From contig NZ_JAATEM010000017.1 in the NCBI RefSeq assembly GCF_012034205.1, positions 99,856 through 163,855 of the forward strand: a stretch of 64,000 bases of DNA, read 5' to 3'. This DNA is from Streptomyces composti (GTDB lineage: Bacteria > Actinomycetota > Actinomycetes > Streptomycetales > Streptomycetaceae). Shown here in pieces: positions 43,985 to 52,146 of the stretch. How positions within the stretch are numbered: the stretch's first letter is position 1; each line of letters opens with the position of its first letter. Both the position numbers and the translations under genes were made by a program. The notes under the pieces are model-generated. The model was not told the origin of the DNA. It was given only the letters and a program-made list of their open reading frames with translations, and searched no databases.

Positions 43985-43998
43985 TAGAACAAGTTTCA
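43985..43998. promoter_or_regulatory. KstR-type operator between the GT4 operon and the kstR-like gene
   Basis: TAGAACAAGTTTCA matches TNNAACNNGTTNNA exactly. It lies 55 nt upstream of the glycosyltransferase start and about 195 nt upstream of the regulator start, so it may serve autoregulation, the GT4 operon, or both. Confidence 0.7.
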
Positions 43999-44191
43999 GA
44001 GTTGATCGTTCAGAGAACTCGAATCTACCGGCAGGTAAGGGTGCTGTGAGCAGTGGATCAGGTGATTCACGCCACGGCGGGCGGCATGCCATGCTGTCCG
44101 ATCACTCACCCTCACCGAGGGTCACGACGCGGGCCCGCGCCCACGGGGGAGCGGCCAGGGCAAGACGGGCGCAGCAGGCAGGACGGGCAAG

Positions 44192-44824
44192 GTGGACATG
44201 GTGATCAAGTCGGAAGCCGGCACCGTAGGTACCTCTCCGGCCTCGCCGCTCACCGAGCGGCAGGAGGCACGCCGGCGCCGCATCCTGCACGCGACCGCGC
44301 AGCTGGCCGGCCGGGGCGGGTTCGACGCGGTGCAGATGCGGGAGGTGGCGGAGTCCTCCCAGGTGGCCCTCGGCACCCTGTACCGCTACTTCCCGTCCAA
44401 GATCCATCTGCTGGTGGCCACCATGCAGGACCAGCTGGAGCACATGCACGGCACGCTGCGGAAGAAGCCGCCGGCCGGTGAGACGGCGGCCGAGCGGGTG
44501 GCGGAGACGCTGATGCGGGCGTTCCGTGCGCTCCAGCGCGAGCCGCACCTCGCGGACGCGATGGTGCGCGCGCTGACCTTCGCGGACCGCAGCGTGAGCC
44601 CGGAGGTCGACCAGGTCTCCCGTCAGACCACCGCGATCATCCTGGACGCGATGGGCCTCGACCAGGACCCCACCCCCGACCAGCTCTCCGCGGTCCGCGT
44701 CATCGAGCACACCTGGCACTCGGCCCTGATCACCTGGCTGTCGGGCCGCGCCTCCATCGCCCAGGTCAAGATCGACATCGAAACGGTGTGCCGCCTGATC
44801 GACCTGCCGGCCGAGCGCCGGTAA
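44192..44824 (+). CDS. kstR: KstR-like TetR-family repressor
   Basis: A 210-residue TetR protein. The HTH region RRRRILHATAQLAGRGG, then DAVQMREVAESSQVALGTLYRYFPSK, is very close to mycobacterial KstR as I remember it, the repressor of cholesterol/steroid degradation that responds to steroid-derived CoA esters; ALQREPHLADAMVRALTFAD and WLSGRASIAQVKIDIE in the ligand domain also fit. Two matching operators are in the window (32093 and 43985). Start GTG 44192 is used; ATG 44198 or GTG 44201 (AAGG 8 nt upstream) are alternatives. No complete steroid pathway is visible here. Confidence 0.82.
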   Translation: MDMVIKSEAGTVGTSPASPLTERQEARRRRILHATAQLAGRGGFDAVQMREVAESSQVALGTLYRYFPSKIHLLVATMQDQLEHMHGTLRKKPPAGETAAERVAETLMRAFRALQREPHLADAMVRALTFADRSVSPEVDQVSRQTTAIILDAMGLDQDPTPDQLSAVRVIEHTWHSALITWLSGRASIAQVKIDIETVCRLIDLPAERR

Positions 44825-45477
44825 CGGCGGGGGTGCCCGCCGGCCGAACGGCCCGCGGGCGCAGCGACGAGCAGCCGCGCGGCGCCGGGCCGCACCCGGA
44901 CAGCGGGTGCGCGGCCGGCCGGACAGCGCGTGGGCGCCCACGACGGAACGGGCCCCCCGCCGCCCGCGACCGGGCGGCGGGCACGGGGCGGCCGGACGGC
45001 GTGCGAACGAGGGCCGAAGGGCCCGCAGCCGGGCGACGGACGGGCGCCCGCGTCCGTCCCCCACCGCCCGAGGGAAAGGGCCCCTGGCCGCCCGCGCCCG
45101 AAAGGGCCGTCCGCAGCGGGACAGCATCTGGACGCTCGCGCCCGCCCCGGCCGTCCCGTGGCCGGCGGGCCCGCCGCCGGCCGGCCCCGCGGGCGCCCGC
45201 GGGGCAGCGGCCCGTGGACTCCCGCGGGCGAACGGCTTGTTGACGCACGTGGCCGGCCCGCCGCACCGGCCGCCGAGGATCCGCTGCCGAAGTCCGCGGC
45301 CCGAGAGCCCGTTGCCGACGCCCGCTGCGACGGGCCCTTTGCCGCCGCCCCCTGCCGCAGATGCCGGTAATGCCGGTGGCTGCCGTGAGTCGGTGAGCGA
45401 CGCGCCCCGGACCGCACGGGATCGCGGGGTGAGCCACCCCACCCGCCCCCCTGACGACGTGCGGGTAAAGTGGCGGC
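44825..45477. other. 650-bp GC-saturated spacer without a supported gene
   Basis: The sequence is dominated by CGGCC/GCCGG/CCCGCGGG runs with many potential hairpins, including the 20-bp palindrome at 45183-45202 and a stem at about 44955-44980. ORFs are open in several frames on both strands, but their products are Arg/Pro/Gly/Ala-rich with no ribosome site or domain. It carries the promoter of the riboswitch operon near its right end. Confidence 0.6.
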
Positions 45478-45585
45478 GTCGCTTCACGCCGTACGGGGGG
45501 AAGCCGGTGCAATTCCGGCGCTGACCCGCAACCGTGATCCGTCCCCCGAGGACGGTCAGCCGGAATGCCCCGCACGGACCGTGAC
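45478..45585 (+). promoter_or_regulatory. cobalamin (AdoCbl-type) riboswitch
   Basis: The leader contains the B12-box core GCCGGTGCAATTCCGGCGCTGACCCGCAACCGTGA in consecutive pieces at about 45502-45535, preceded by GGGGGAA and followed by GGTCAGCCGGAATGCC at about 45553-45568. Together these are the conserved elements of cobalamin riboswitches. It lies about 125 nt upstream of the first operon gene, with the remaining leader available as an expression platform covering the ribosome site. Cobalamin should repress the operon. Confidence 0.93.
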
Positions 45586-45709
45586 CGGCTCTCGTGCCCG
45601 GCAGTCCGCCGGAGCACGGCACCGTCGAGGTATACGGGGCCGAGCCGCCGGGGTCTCCCCTGCCGCCCGCCCCTGCACCGGCATCACAGGAGAGAGGCAC
45701 CCGCCGATC

Positions 45710-46933
45710 ATGAACGTCCGCCGCTGCGCCGCGGTCCTGGCCGCCGTCGCCGTGATCGGCGCCGCCACCCCGGCCGCCGCCGACTCGTCCCCGTCCCCCG
45801 AGCCGTCCAAGGCCCTCCCCTCCGCCCTGTACGGCGACGGCGACCCGCAGTACGACGGCGTCTGGCGCCAGTCGCTGGCGCTGCTCGCCCAGGACGCGGC
45901 CGGCGTGAAGCCGCCGAAGGCGGCCGTGGACTGGCTGGCCGGCCAGCAGTGCGCCGACGGCTCCTTCGCCCCGTACCGCGCCGACACCTCGCGCGACTGC
46001 GACGCCAAGACCCCCGTCGACACCAACCAGACGGCCGCCGCGGTCCAGGCCCTCGCCGCGCTCGGCGGGCACGACGAGGTGACCGGCAAGGCGGTCGGCT
46101 GGCTGAAGTCCATACAGAACAAGGACGGCGGCTGGGGTTACACCGCCGGCGGCCCCAGCGACGCCAACTCCACCTCCGTCGTCATCGGTGCGCTCGCCGC
46201 CGCCGGTGACAAGCCGGCCGAGGTGACCAAGGGCGGCAAGTCCCCCTACGACGCCCTGCTGAAGCTGGCGCTGCCCTGCGAGGGCGACGGGGCGGGCGCG
46301 TTCGCCTTCCAGCCGGACAAGAAGGGCAAGCTGATCGCCAACGCGGACGCCACGGCGGCGGGCGTGCTCGGCCTGCTCGGCAAGGGTCTGGTGGTCGAGC
46401 CCGCCGCGAAGGGCACCCAGGACACTGCTGAACTCACCTGCGAGAAGGCCGGCGGCCCCGAGCAGGCCGCGGTCAACGGCGCCGCGTACCTGAGGGACGA
46501 GCTGGCCGAGGACGGCCACCTGGTCTCCGCGCTGGGCGGCTCCGAGCAGCCCGACCACGGCAACACCGCCGACGCGGTGGTCGCCCTCGCCGCGCTGGGC
46601 GCGACGGAGCCGGCGAAGAAGTCCCTGGCCTGGCTGGAGAAGAACGCCGCCGGCTGGGCGGAGCAGACCGGCCCCGCCGCCTACGCCCAGCTGATCCTCG
46701 CCGCCCACGCCACCGGCGCCGACCCGCGTGCCTTCGGCGGGGTGGACCTGGTGAAGCGGCTGGCCGCGACCGGGCCCGCGGCGGAGCAGGAGAAGGCGGA
46801 GGCCGCCGCCTCCGACGCGGAGTCCGGTTCCGGCTCCGGCTTCGGCGTCTGGTGGTACGTGGGCGTGTGCCTGATCGCCGGTATCGGCATCGGATTCCTG
46901 ATCAGCGGCCGCAGGAAGAGGCAGCAGCCGTGA
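45710..46933 (+). CDS. secreted, membrane-anchored alpha/alpha-barrel protein (intrinsic-factor-like?)
   Basis: A 407-residue exported protein: signal peptide 1-26 (VAVIGAATPAAAD), helical-hairpin repeats to about 350 with QQCADGSFAPYR and QNKDGGWGYT turns like prenyltransferase/squalene-cyclase repeats, a charged linker, and a C-terminal transmembrane helix with basic stop-transfer (FLISGRRKRQQP). Animal cobalamin carriers (intrinsic factor, transcobalamin) use the same alpha6/alpha6 barrel. As the first gene behind a B12 riboswitch and ahead of an ECF transporter, it is a good candidate for a surface cobalamin-capturing protein; that role is inference. ATG 45710. Confidence 0.8.
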   Translation: MNVRRCAAVLAAVAVIGAATPAAADSSPSPEPSKALPSALYGDGDPQYDGVWRQSLALLAQDAAGVKPPKAAVDWLAGQQCADGSFAPYRADTSRDCDAKTPVDTNQTAAAVQALAALGGHDEVTGKAVGWLKSIQNKDGGWGYTAGGPSDANSTSVVIGALAAAGDKPAEVTKGGKSPYDALLKLALPCEGDGAGAFAFQPDKKGKLIANADATAAGVLGLLGKGLVVEPAAKGTQDTAELTCEKAGGPEQAAVNGAAYLRDELAEDGHLVSALGGSEQPDHGNTADAVVALAALGATEPAKKSLAWLEKNAAGWAEQTGPAAYAQLILAAHATGADPRAFGGVDLVKRLAATGPAAEQEKAEAAASDAESGSGSGFGVWWYVGVCLIAGIGIGFLISGRRKRQQP

Positions 46934-47601
46934 TCCGCAGAGCGCTCGTGCCGCTCCTGGCCGTACTGCTCCTGCCGGTCCTGGCGGGAGCGGGCCAGGC
47001 GCAGGCCGCCGGGTACCGCTACTGGTCGTTCTGGGAGCGCGAGGGCGGGACGTGGACGTACGCCACCCAGGGCCCGTCCACCGCCCGGCCCTATGACGGC
47101 GACGTCCAGGGCTTCCGCTTCTCCGTCAGCGAGGACTCCGGTGACGCGGCGAAGCCGCGCGGCCCCGCCGGCTTCGACACCATCTGCGCCAAGACCCCGC
47201 CGAAGGACGGCACCAAGCGCGTTGCGCTGGTCCTCGACTTCGGCACCCGGGCCGACGCCCCGCCGGGCGAGCGTCCGCCCGCCAACCGCACGGCCTGCGC
47301 CCGGGTCCCCGAGGACGCGACGACCGCCGACGCGCTGGCGGCCGTCGCCGAACCCCTGCGCTACGACACCAAGGCGATGCTGTGCGCGATCGCCGGCTAC
47401 CCGGCGAAGGGCTGCGGGGAGCAGGTCTCCGGAAAGGCCCCGGAGGACTCCGCGGACGGGGACCAGCCCGCGGGCAAGGACGAGTCCGCCGGGTCCGCCT
47501 CCGGCGGCGGGCCTTCGCTGGGCCTGATCGGCGGCGCCGCCGCCGTGGTGCTGCTGGCCGTCGCCGCCCTCTGGCAGACCCGACGCAGGCATGGCCGATA
47601 G
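46930..47601 (+). CDS. membrane-anchored extracellular protein (SCO2322-type)
   Basis: A 223-residue protein with signal peptide (LLAVLLLPVLAGAGQAQA), an extracellular domain with YRYWSFWEREGGTWTYATQGPS and three Cys (TICAKT, TACARV and two more in LCAIAGYPAKGCG), then a Ser/Gly/Asp linker and a C-terminal transmembrane helix ending RRRHGR. I believe this is the family named after SCO2322. The GTG overlaps the upstream stop as GTGA. The Trp/Tyr-rich domain may pair with the preceding barrel protein, as the small beta domain does in intrinsic factor. Function inferred from the operon. Confidence 0.75.
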   Translation: MIRRALVPLLAVLLLPVLAGAGQAQAAGYRYWSFWEREGGTWTYATQGPSTARPYDGDVQGFRFSVSEDSGDAAKPRGPAGFDTICAKTPPKDGTKRVALVLDFGTRADAPPGERPPANRTACARVPEDATTADALAAVAEPLRYDTKAMLCAIAGYPAKGCGEQVSGKAPEDSADGDQPAGKDESAGSASGGGPSLGLIGGAAAVVLLAVAALWQTRRRHGR

Positions 47602-48832
47602 CCCGCCCCACGGCCGGCCCTCCCCCCGCGAGGGCCTGCGGGGCACGTCCGCGACCGGCGAGCCGGCCGGCTCCCCCGGTGAGAGCGCGGGGACCGGTCC
47701 GACGGGGAGGGCCGCGCCCGCGGCTCGCCGCGGGCGCCCGGACGCGCTGCACCCGGGCGCCTGGTGGCTGTGGGCGCTGGCGCTCGGTACCGCGGCCACG
47801 CGTACCACCAACCCGCTGCTGCTCGGCCTGCTCATCGCCGTGTCCGCGTATGTCGTGGCCGCCCGGCGCCCCGATGCGCCCTGGGCGCGCTCCTACGGGG
47901 TGTTCGTCAAGCTGGCGCTCGCCGTCCTCCTCGTCCGCCTCGTGTTCGCGACCGTCCTGGGCTCGCCGATCCCCGGCGCGCGGGTGATCGTCGCCCTCCC
48001 CGAAGTCCCGCTGCCCGACTGGGCGCAGGGCATCCGGCTGGGCGGCAAGGTCACCGCCGAGGCGCTGACCTTCGCGCTCTACGACGGGCTCCGGCTCGCC
48101 GCCCTGCTGGTCTGCGTGGGCGCCGCGAACTCCCTGGCCAATCCCTCCCGGCTGCTGAAGTCCCTGCCCGGCGCGCTCTACGAGACGGGCGTGGCCGTGG
48201 TCGTGGCGCTCACCTTCGCGCCGCATCTCATCGCCGACGTCCAGCGGCTGCGCGCCGCACGGCGCCTGCGGGGCCGTCCGGACAGGGGATTCCGGGGCCT
48301 GGCGCAGGTGGCCCTGCCCGTGCTGGAGGGCGCGCTGGAGCGCTCCGTCGCGCTCGCCGCCGCCATGGACGCCCGCGGCTACGGCCGCACCGCGCAGGTC
48401 CCGCCCGCCGTCCGCAGGACCACAGCCGCGCTCACCCTGGGCGGTCTGCTCGGCGTGTGCGCGGGGACGTACGGTCTGCTCTCCGCGGCGGGCGCCGGCT
48501 ACGGCGTGCCCCTGCTGCTCTGCGGGCTCGCCGCGGCGCTGGCGGGGCTGTGGCTGGGTGGCCGGCGTTCGCTGCGCACCCGGTACCGCCCGGACCGCTG
48601 GGACGCGCGCGCCTGGCTGGTCGCCGCGTCCGGCGCCGCCGTCGCGGCGGTGACGGCGCTGGCCGCCGTCCGTGATCCGGCGGCACTGCACCCCGGTGTG
48701 GTCCCGCTGGTCGCCCCGACGCTTCCGCTGTGGCCGGCGGCGGCCGTGCTGCTCGGTCTGCTGCCCGCCTTCATCGCCCCAGCACCTCAAGCCCCAGCAC
48801 CTCACAAGGACAGCCGCGAGGAGCCGTCGTGA
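47591..48832 (+). CDS. ECF transporter transmembrane protein EcfT
   Basis: A 413-residue membrane protein. After a disordered 50-residue N-terminus, hydrophobic segments are seen at 57-85, 95-115 and onwards; the coupling helices carry the conserved Ala-Arg-Gly signature in LAAAMDARGYGR. It couples the ATPases to the substrate-binding S component. ATG 47591 overlaps the preceding stop by 11 nt. C-terminal extra hydrophobic segments (about 275-400) make it longer than the common 260-residue EcfT. Confidence 0.88.
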   Translation: MADSPPHGRPSPREGLRGTSATGEPAGSPGESAGTGPTGRAAPAARRGRPDALHPGAWWLWALALGTAATRTTNPLLLGLLIAVSAYVVAARRPDAPWARSYGVFVKLALAVLLVRLVFATVLGSPIPGARVIVALPEVPLPDWAQGIRLGGKVTAEALTFALYDGLRLAALLVCVGAANSLANPSRLLKSLPGALYETGVAVVVALTFAPHLIADVQRLRAARRLRGRPDRGFRGLAQVALPVLEGALERSVALAAAMDARGYGRTAQVPPAVRRTTAALTLGGLLGVCAGTYGLLSAAGAGYGVPLLLCGLAAALAGLWLGGRRSLRTRYRPDRWDARAWLVAASGAAVAAVTALAAVRDPAALHPGVVPLVAPTLPLWPAAAVLLGLLPAFIAPAPQAPAPHKDSREEPS

Positions 48833-50532
48833 TCCGCTTCGAGAACGTGTCGGTGACCTACGACGGGGCGGACGAACCCACCGTCAGGGGCATCGACTTC
48901 GAGGTCGCCGAGGGTGAACTGGTGCTGCTGGCCGGTCCTTCCGGCGTCGGCAAGTCGACGGTGCTGGGCGCGGTGAGCGGCCTGGTCCCGCACTTCACCG
49001 GCGGCACCCTGCACGGCAGGGTCACCGTCGCAGGCCGTGACACCCGCACCCACAAGCCCCGCGAACTGGCCGACGTGGTCGGCACGGTGGGCCAGGACCC
49101 GCTCGCCCACTTCGTCACGGACACCGTGGAGGACGAACTCGCCTACGGCATGGAGTCGCTGGGCCTGGCACCGGAGGTGATGCGGCGCCGGGTCGAGGAG
49201 ACCCTGGACCTGCTGGGCCTGGCCGGGCTGCGCGACCGTCCCCTCGCCACGCTCTCCGGCGGCCAGCAGCAGCGCGTCGCCATCGGCTCGGTCCTCACCC
49301 CGCACCCCCGGGTGCTGGTGCTGGACGAGCCGACCTCCGCCCTGGACCCGGCCGCGGCCGAAGAGGTCCTCGCCGTGCTGCAGCGCCTGGTCCACGACCT
49401 CGGGACGACGGTTCTGATGGCCGAGCACCGGCTGGAGCGGGTGATCCAGTACGCCGACCAGGTCGTCCTGCTGCCCGCTCCGGGCGAGCCGCCGCTGTCG
49501 GGCACGCCGCGCGAGGTGATGGCGGTCTCCCCCGTCTGCCCTCCGGTGGTGGAGCTGGGCCGGCTCGCCGGCTGGTCGCCGCTGCCGCTGACGGTCCGCG
49601 ACGCCCGCCGCCGCGCGGCCCCGCTCCGCGGACGCCTCGCCGACCGGCAGCAGCACTGCCGACCGCCGCGCGAGGCCGCCCCGCCGGCACAGGCGCCCGC
49701 CCCCCGCCGGGGCCTGTTCCGGCGCGGCACCCCCGGTGCACGCACCGCGGCTCCCGCGCCCGCGTCACCCGTCGCCGAGGTGCGCTCGCTCGCCGTCCGC
49801 CGGGGGCGCATCCAGGCCCTGCGCCACATCGACCTCACCGTCGCACCCGGCGAGACCGTCGCCCTGATGGGGCGCAACGGCGCCGGGAAGTCGACCCTGC
49901 TGGGCGCGCTGGTGGGGCTGGTCGCACCGTCCGCCGGCTCGGTCCGCTCCGCGGGTGCCGTCCCGCACCGGACCCGCCCGCGCGATCTGGTGCGCCGCGT
50001 CGGGCTGGTCCCGCAGGAGCCGCGCGATCTGCTGTACGCGGACACGGTGGCCGCCGAGTGCGCCGCCGCCGACCGGGACGCGGGCGCGGAGCCCGGCACC
50101 TGCCGTGCGCTGCTGTCCGGGCTGCTGCCGGGGATCGACGACGCCACCCACCCCCGGGACCTGTCCGAGGGCCAGCGCCTGACCCTCGCTCTCGCCGTGG
50201 TCCTCACCGCACGCCCTCCGCTGCTCCTGCTCGACGAGCCGACCCGCGGCCTCGACTACGCGGCCAAGGCCCGCCTGGTCACGCTGCTGCGCGGCCTGGC
50301 CACGGAGGGTCACGCCATCGTGCTGGCCACCCATGACGTGGAGCTGGCCGCGGAGCTCGCCGACCGGGTCGTGCTGATCGCCGAGGGCGAGGTGATCGCG
50401 GACGGACCGGCGGCGGAGGTGGTCACCGCCTCGCCGTCGTTCGCCCCGCAGGTCGCCAAGATCCTCGCCCCGCAGCGCTGGCTCACGGTGGGCCAGGTGC
50501 GCGAGGCGCTGGCAGCCGGGGAGCCGCGATGA
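48829..50532 (+). CDS. fused ECF ATPases EcfA-EcfA'
   Basis: A 567-residue double ABC ATPase. Domain 1: Walker A GPSGVGKST at about 40-48, signature LSGGQQQRVAIG, Walker B LVLDEPTSALD. Domain 2: Walker A GRNGAGKST, signature LSEGQRLTLA (a Glu replaces the usual Gly), Walker B LLLLDEPTRGLD. A 60-residue Pro/Arg/Ala linker joins them. It energises cobalamin import with EcfT and the S component. The GTG overlaps the EcfT stop as GTGA; the longer ORF to 48730 is inside ecfT. Confidence 0.92.
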   Translation: MIRFENVSVTYDGADEPTVRGIDFEVAEGELVLLAGPSGVGKSTVLGAVSGLVPHFTGGTLHGRVTVAGRDTRTHKPRELADVVGTVGQDPLAHFVTDTVEDELAYGMESLGLAPEVMRRRVEETLDLLGLAGLRDRPLATLSGGQQQRVAIGSVLTPHPRVLVLDEPTSALDPAAAEEVLAVLQRLVHDLGTTVLMAEHRLERVIQYADQVVLLPAPGEPPLSGTPREVMAVSPVCPPVVELGRLAGWSPLPLTVRDARRRAAPLRGRLADRQQHCRPPREAAPPAQAPAPRRGLFRRGTPGARTAAPAPASPVAEVRSLAVRRGRIQALRHIDLTVAPGETVALMGRNGAGKSTLLGALVGLVAPSAGSVRSAGAVPHRTRPRDLVRRVGLVPQEPRDLLYADTVAAECAAADRDAGAEPGTCRALLSGLLPGIDDATHPRDLSEGQRLTLALAVVLTARPPLLLLDEPTRGLDYAAKARLVTLLRGLATEGHAIVLATHDVELAAELADRVVLIAEGEVIADGPAAEVVTASPSFAPQVAKILAPQRWLTVGQVREALAAGEPR

Positions 50533-51401
50533 CCGTCCGGCGGGCCGGGGAAGTCCGGCAGGCTCGCGACGTACGGCAGGCCAGGGCCGTCCGTCTCGGC
50601 CCGCGCTCGCTCGCCGCCCTCGCCCTGGTGAGCGCGGTGGGCGTGGTCGCCTTCGGCTGGCCGTTCCTGGCGCCGCCCGCCTCCGCGCTGACCGCGCACG
50701 CGCAGGACGCGCCGTGGCTCTTCGCGGGGCTGCTGGTGCTGCTGGTCGCGGTGGTGGCGGCGACGATCTCCGAGTCGGGGCTGGGCCCGAAGGCGGTGGC
50801 GATGCTGGGTGTGCTGGCCGCGACGGGGGCGGCGCTGCGGCCGATCGGCGCGGGCACGGCCGGTCTGGAGCCGATGTTCTTCCTCATGGTGCTCAGCGGC
50901 CGGGTCCTCGGCCCCGGCTTCGGCTTCGTCCTCGGCGCGATCACCATGTTCGCCTCCGCGCTGCTCACCGGCGGGGTGGGGCCCTGGCTGCCGTTCCAGA
51001 TGCTGGCGATGGGCTGGTTCACCATGGGCGCCGGCCTGCTGCCGGGCCCTGACCGGCTGCGCGGGCGCCCCGAGGTATGGCTGCTCGCCGGGTACGGCTT
51101 CCTGGCCGCCTTCGCCTACGGCACGGTGATGAACATGGCGGGCTGGCCCTTCATGTCGGCGCTGGCCTCGGGCATCGCCTTCGACCCCGACGCCTCGCTG
51201 GCCGGCAATCTGGCCCGCTTCACCGCCTACTGCCTGGCGACCTCCCTCGGCTGGGACCTCGGCCGGGCCGTGATCACGGTGGTACTGACCCTGACGCTCG
51301 GCAGGCCCGTGCTGAAGGCACTACGCAGAGCCACCCGGCGGGCCGCGTTCGAGGCCCCCGTCACCTTCCGGGACCCCGCCGAGGTGAAGCACCCCACATG
51401 A
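50529..51401 (+). CDS. ECF transporter S component
   Basis: A 290-residue membrane protein with six hydrophobic segments. After a basic N-terminus come VAFGWPFLAPPAS, RPIGAGTAGLEPMFFLMVLSGRVLGPGFG and FALLT-like blocks, then MLAMGWFTMGAGLLPG. The Gly/Pro-rich layout matches ECF S components annotated near cobalamin riboswitches. It determines substrate binding; cobalamin (or its precursor) is inferred from the riboswitch. ATG overlaps the ATPase stop as ATGA. Last gene of the five-gene operon. Confidence 0.87.
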   Translation: MTVRRAGEVRQARDVRQARAVRLGPRSLAALALVSAVGVVAFGWPFLAPPASALTAHAQDAPWLFAGLLVLLVAVVAATISESGLGPKAVAMLGVLAATGAALRPIGAGTAGLEPMFFLMVLSGRVLGPGFGFVLGAITMFASALLTGGVGPWLPFQMLAMGWFTMGAGLLPGPDRLRGRPEVWLLAGYGFLAAFAYGTVMNMAGWPFMSALASGIAFDPDASLAGNLARFTAYCLATSLGWDLGRAVITVVLTLTLGRPVLKALRRATRRAAFEAPVTFRDPAEVKHPT

Positions 51402-51449
51402 CGTGGGTCACCTACGAGGCAGGGCCGTAGCCGCGATCCCCGCCCGGGA

Positions 51450-51465
51450 GCGGGCCTCCGCCCGC
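51450..51465 (+). terminator. short hairpin after the ECF operon
   Basis: GCGGGC-CTCC-GCCCGC, a 6-bp stem with a 4-nt loop 50 nt after the S-component stop. The rest of the 262-bp gap to 51664 is leader for the next gene, with TAGTAA at about 51491 as a possible -10 and AAAGGGACCTTT as a small hairpin. Confidence 0.45.
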
Positions 51466-51663
51466 ATCCCACCCCACGTGCGACGCAGGCTAGTAAAAGG
51501 GACCTTTGCGGACACATCCGCCCGTCTGCTTCTGTGGACGACGTCGCCAGGCGCCGATGTGCCCACCAGGGCCACGGCGCCGCCCCATGCCCCCGCCGCA
51601 GCGGCACGTCCCGTACGGCAACGGCACAAAGCGACCGTCATGCTCCCGACCGAAAGGCCGCCT

Positions 51664-52074
51664 GTGTCCGCCGCTTCCTTCCTCCGTACGATCTCCGCCC
51701 CCAAGAAGGCTCTGGCCGGTACCGCCCTGGCCGCCGTCACCTGCGGCACCCTGATCGCCGCCGCTCCCGCCCAGGCCGCCGACTCCGGCTCGGCCCAGGC
51801 GACCGCCAAGAAGATGATCGGCAACTCGGCGCAGTTCCAGTGCTTCTCGAAGATCGTCGAGCACGAGAGCGGCTGGAACCCGACCGCGACCAACGCCTCC
51901 AGCGGTGCGTACGGGCTGGTTCAGGCGCTTCCGGCCTCGAAGATGGCCTCGGCCGGCTCGGACTGGAAGACCAACCCCGCCACGCAGATCAAGTGGGGCC
52001 TGGACTACATGAACGAGCGCTACGGCAGCCCGTGCGAGGCGTGGGAGTTCTGGCAGGCCAACAACTGGTACTGA
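51664..52074 (+). CDS. secreted transglycosylase-like (SLT) protein
   Basis: A 136-residue exported protein: signal peptide to about residue 39 (AVTCGTLIAAAPAQA), then a small lysozyme-like domain with IVEHESGWNPTATNASSGAYGLVQALPASK (Glu in HESGW is the candidate catalytic residue), and WGLDYMNERYGSPCEAWEFW at the end, as in Streptomyces SLT/aggregation-promoting-factor-like proteins. Two Cys (FQCFSK and SPCEAW) probably form a disulphide. GTG 51664 has AAAGG 7 nt upstream; ATG 51640 is an alternative. It is preceded by a leader of about 170 nt. Confidence 0.87.
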   Translation: MSAASFLRTISAPKKALAGTALAAVTCGTLIAAAPAQAADSGSAQATAKKMIGNSAQFQCFSKIVEHESGWNPTATNASSGAYGLVQALPASKMASAGSDWKTNPATQIKWGLDYMNERYGSPCEAWEFWQANNWY

Positions 52075-52099
52075 GCCGCTCCCGGCACCCCTGATACCG

Positions 52100-52136
52100 A
52101 AGGCGGCGCCCCCCAGATCCCCGGGGGCGCCGCCTT
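52100..52136. terminator. bidirectional terminator
   Basis: AAGGCGGCGCCCCC and GGGGGCGCCGCCTT form a perfect 14-bp stem with a 9-nt loop between convergent genes ending at 52074 and 52147. Confidence 0.9.
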
Positions 52137-52146
52137 CGCCATGCCG

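Noticed and set aside
44102..46708. 868-codon minus-strand ORF through the spacer and the riboswitch
   Set aside because: It covers the kstR-like gene, the cobalamin riboswitch and the barrel-protein gene in antisense, and its product is low complexity.
51480..51663. Possible cyclic-di-AMP (ydaO) riboswitch before the transglycosylase gene
   Set aside because: Such elements precede some Streptomyces wall hydrolases, but none of the conserved ydaO blocks I know are present in this leader.
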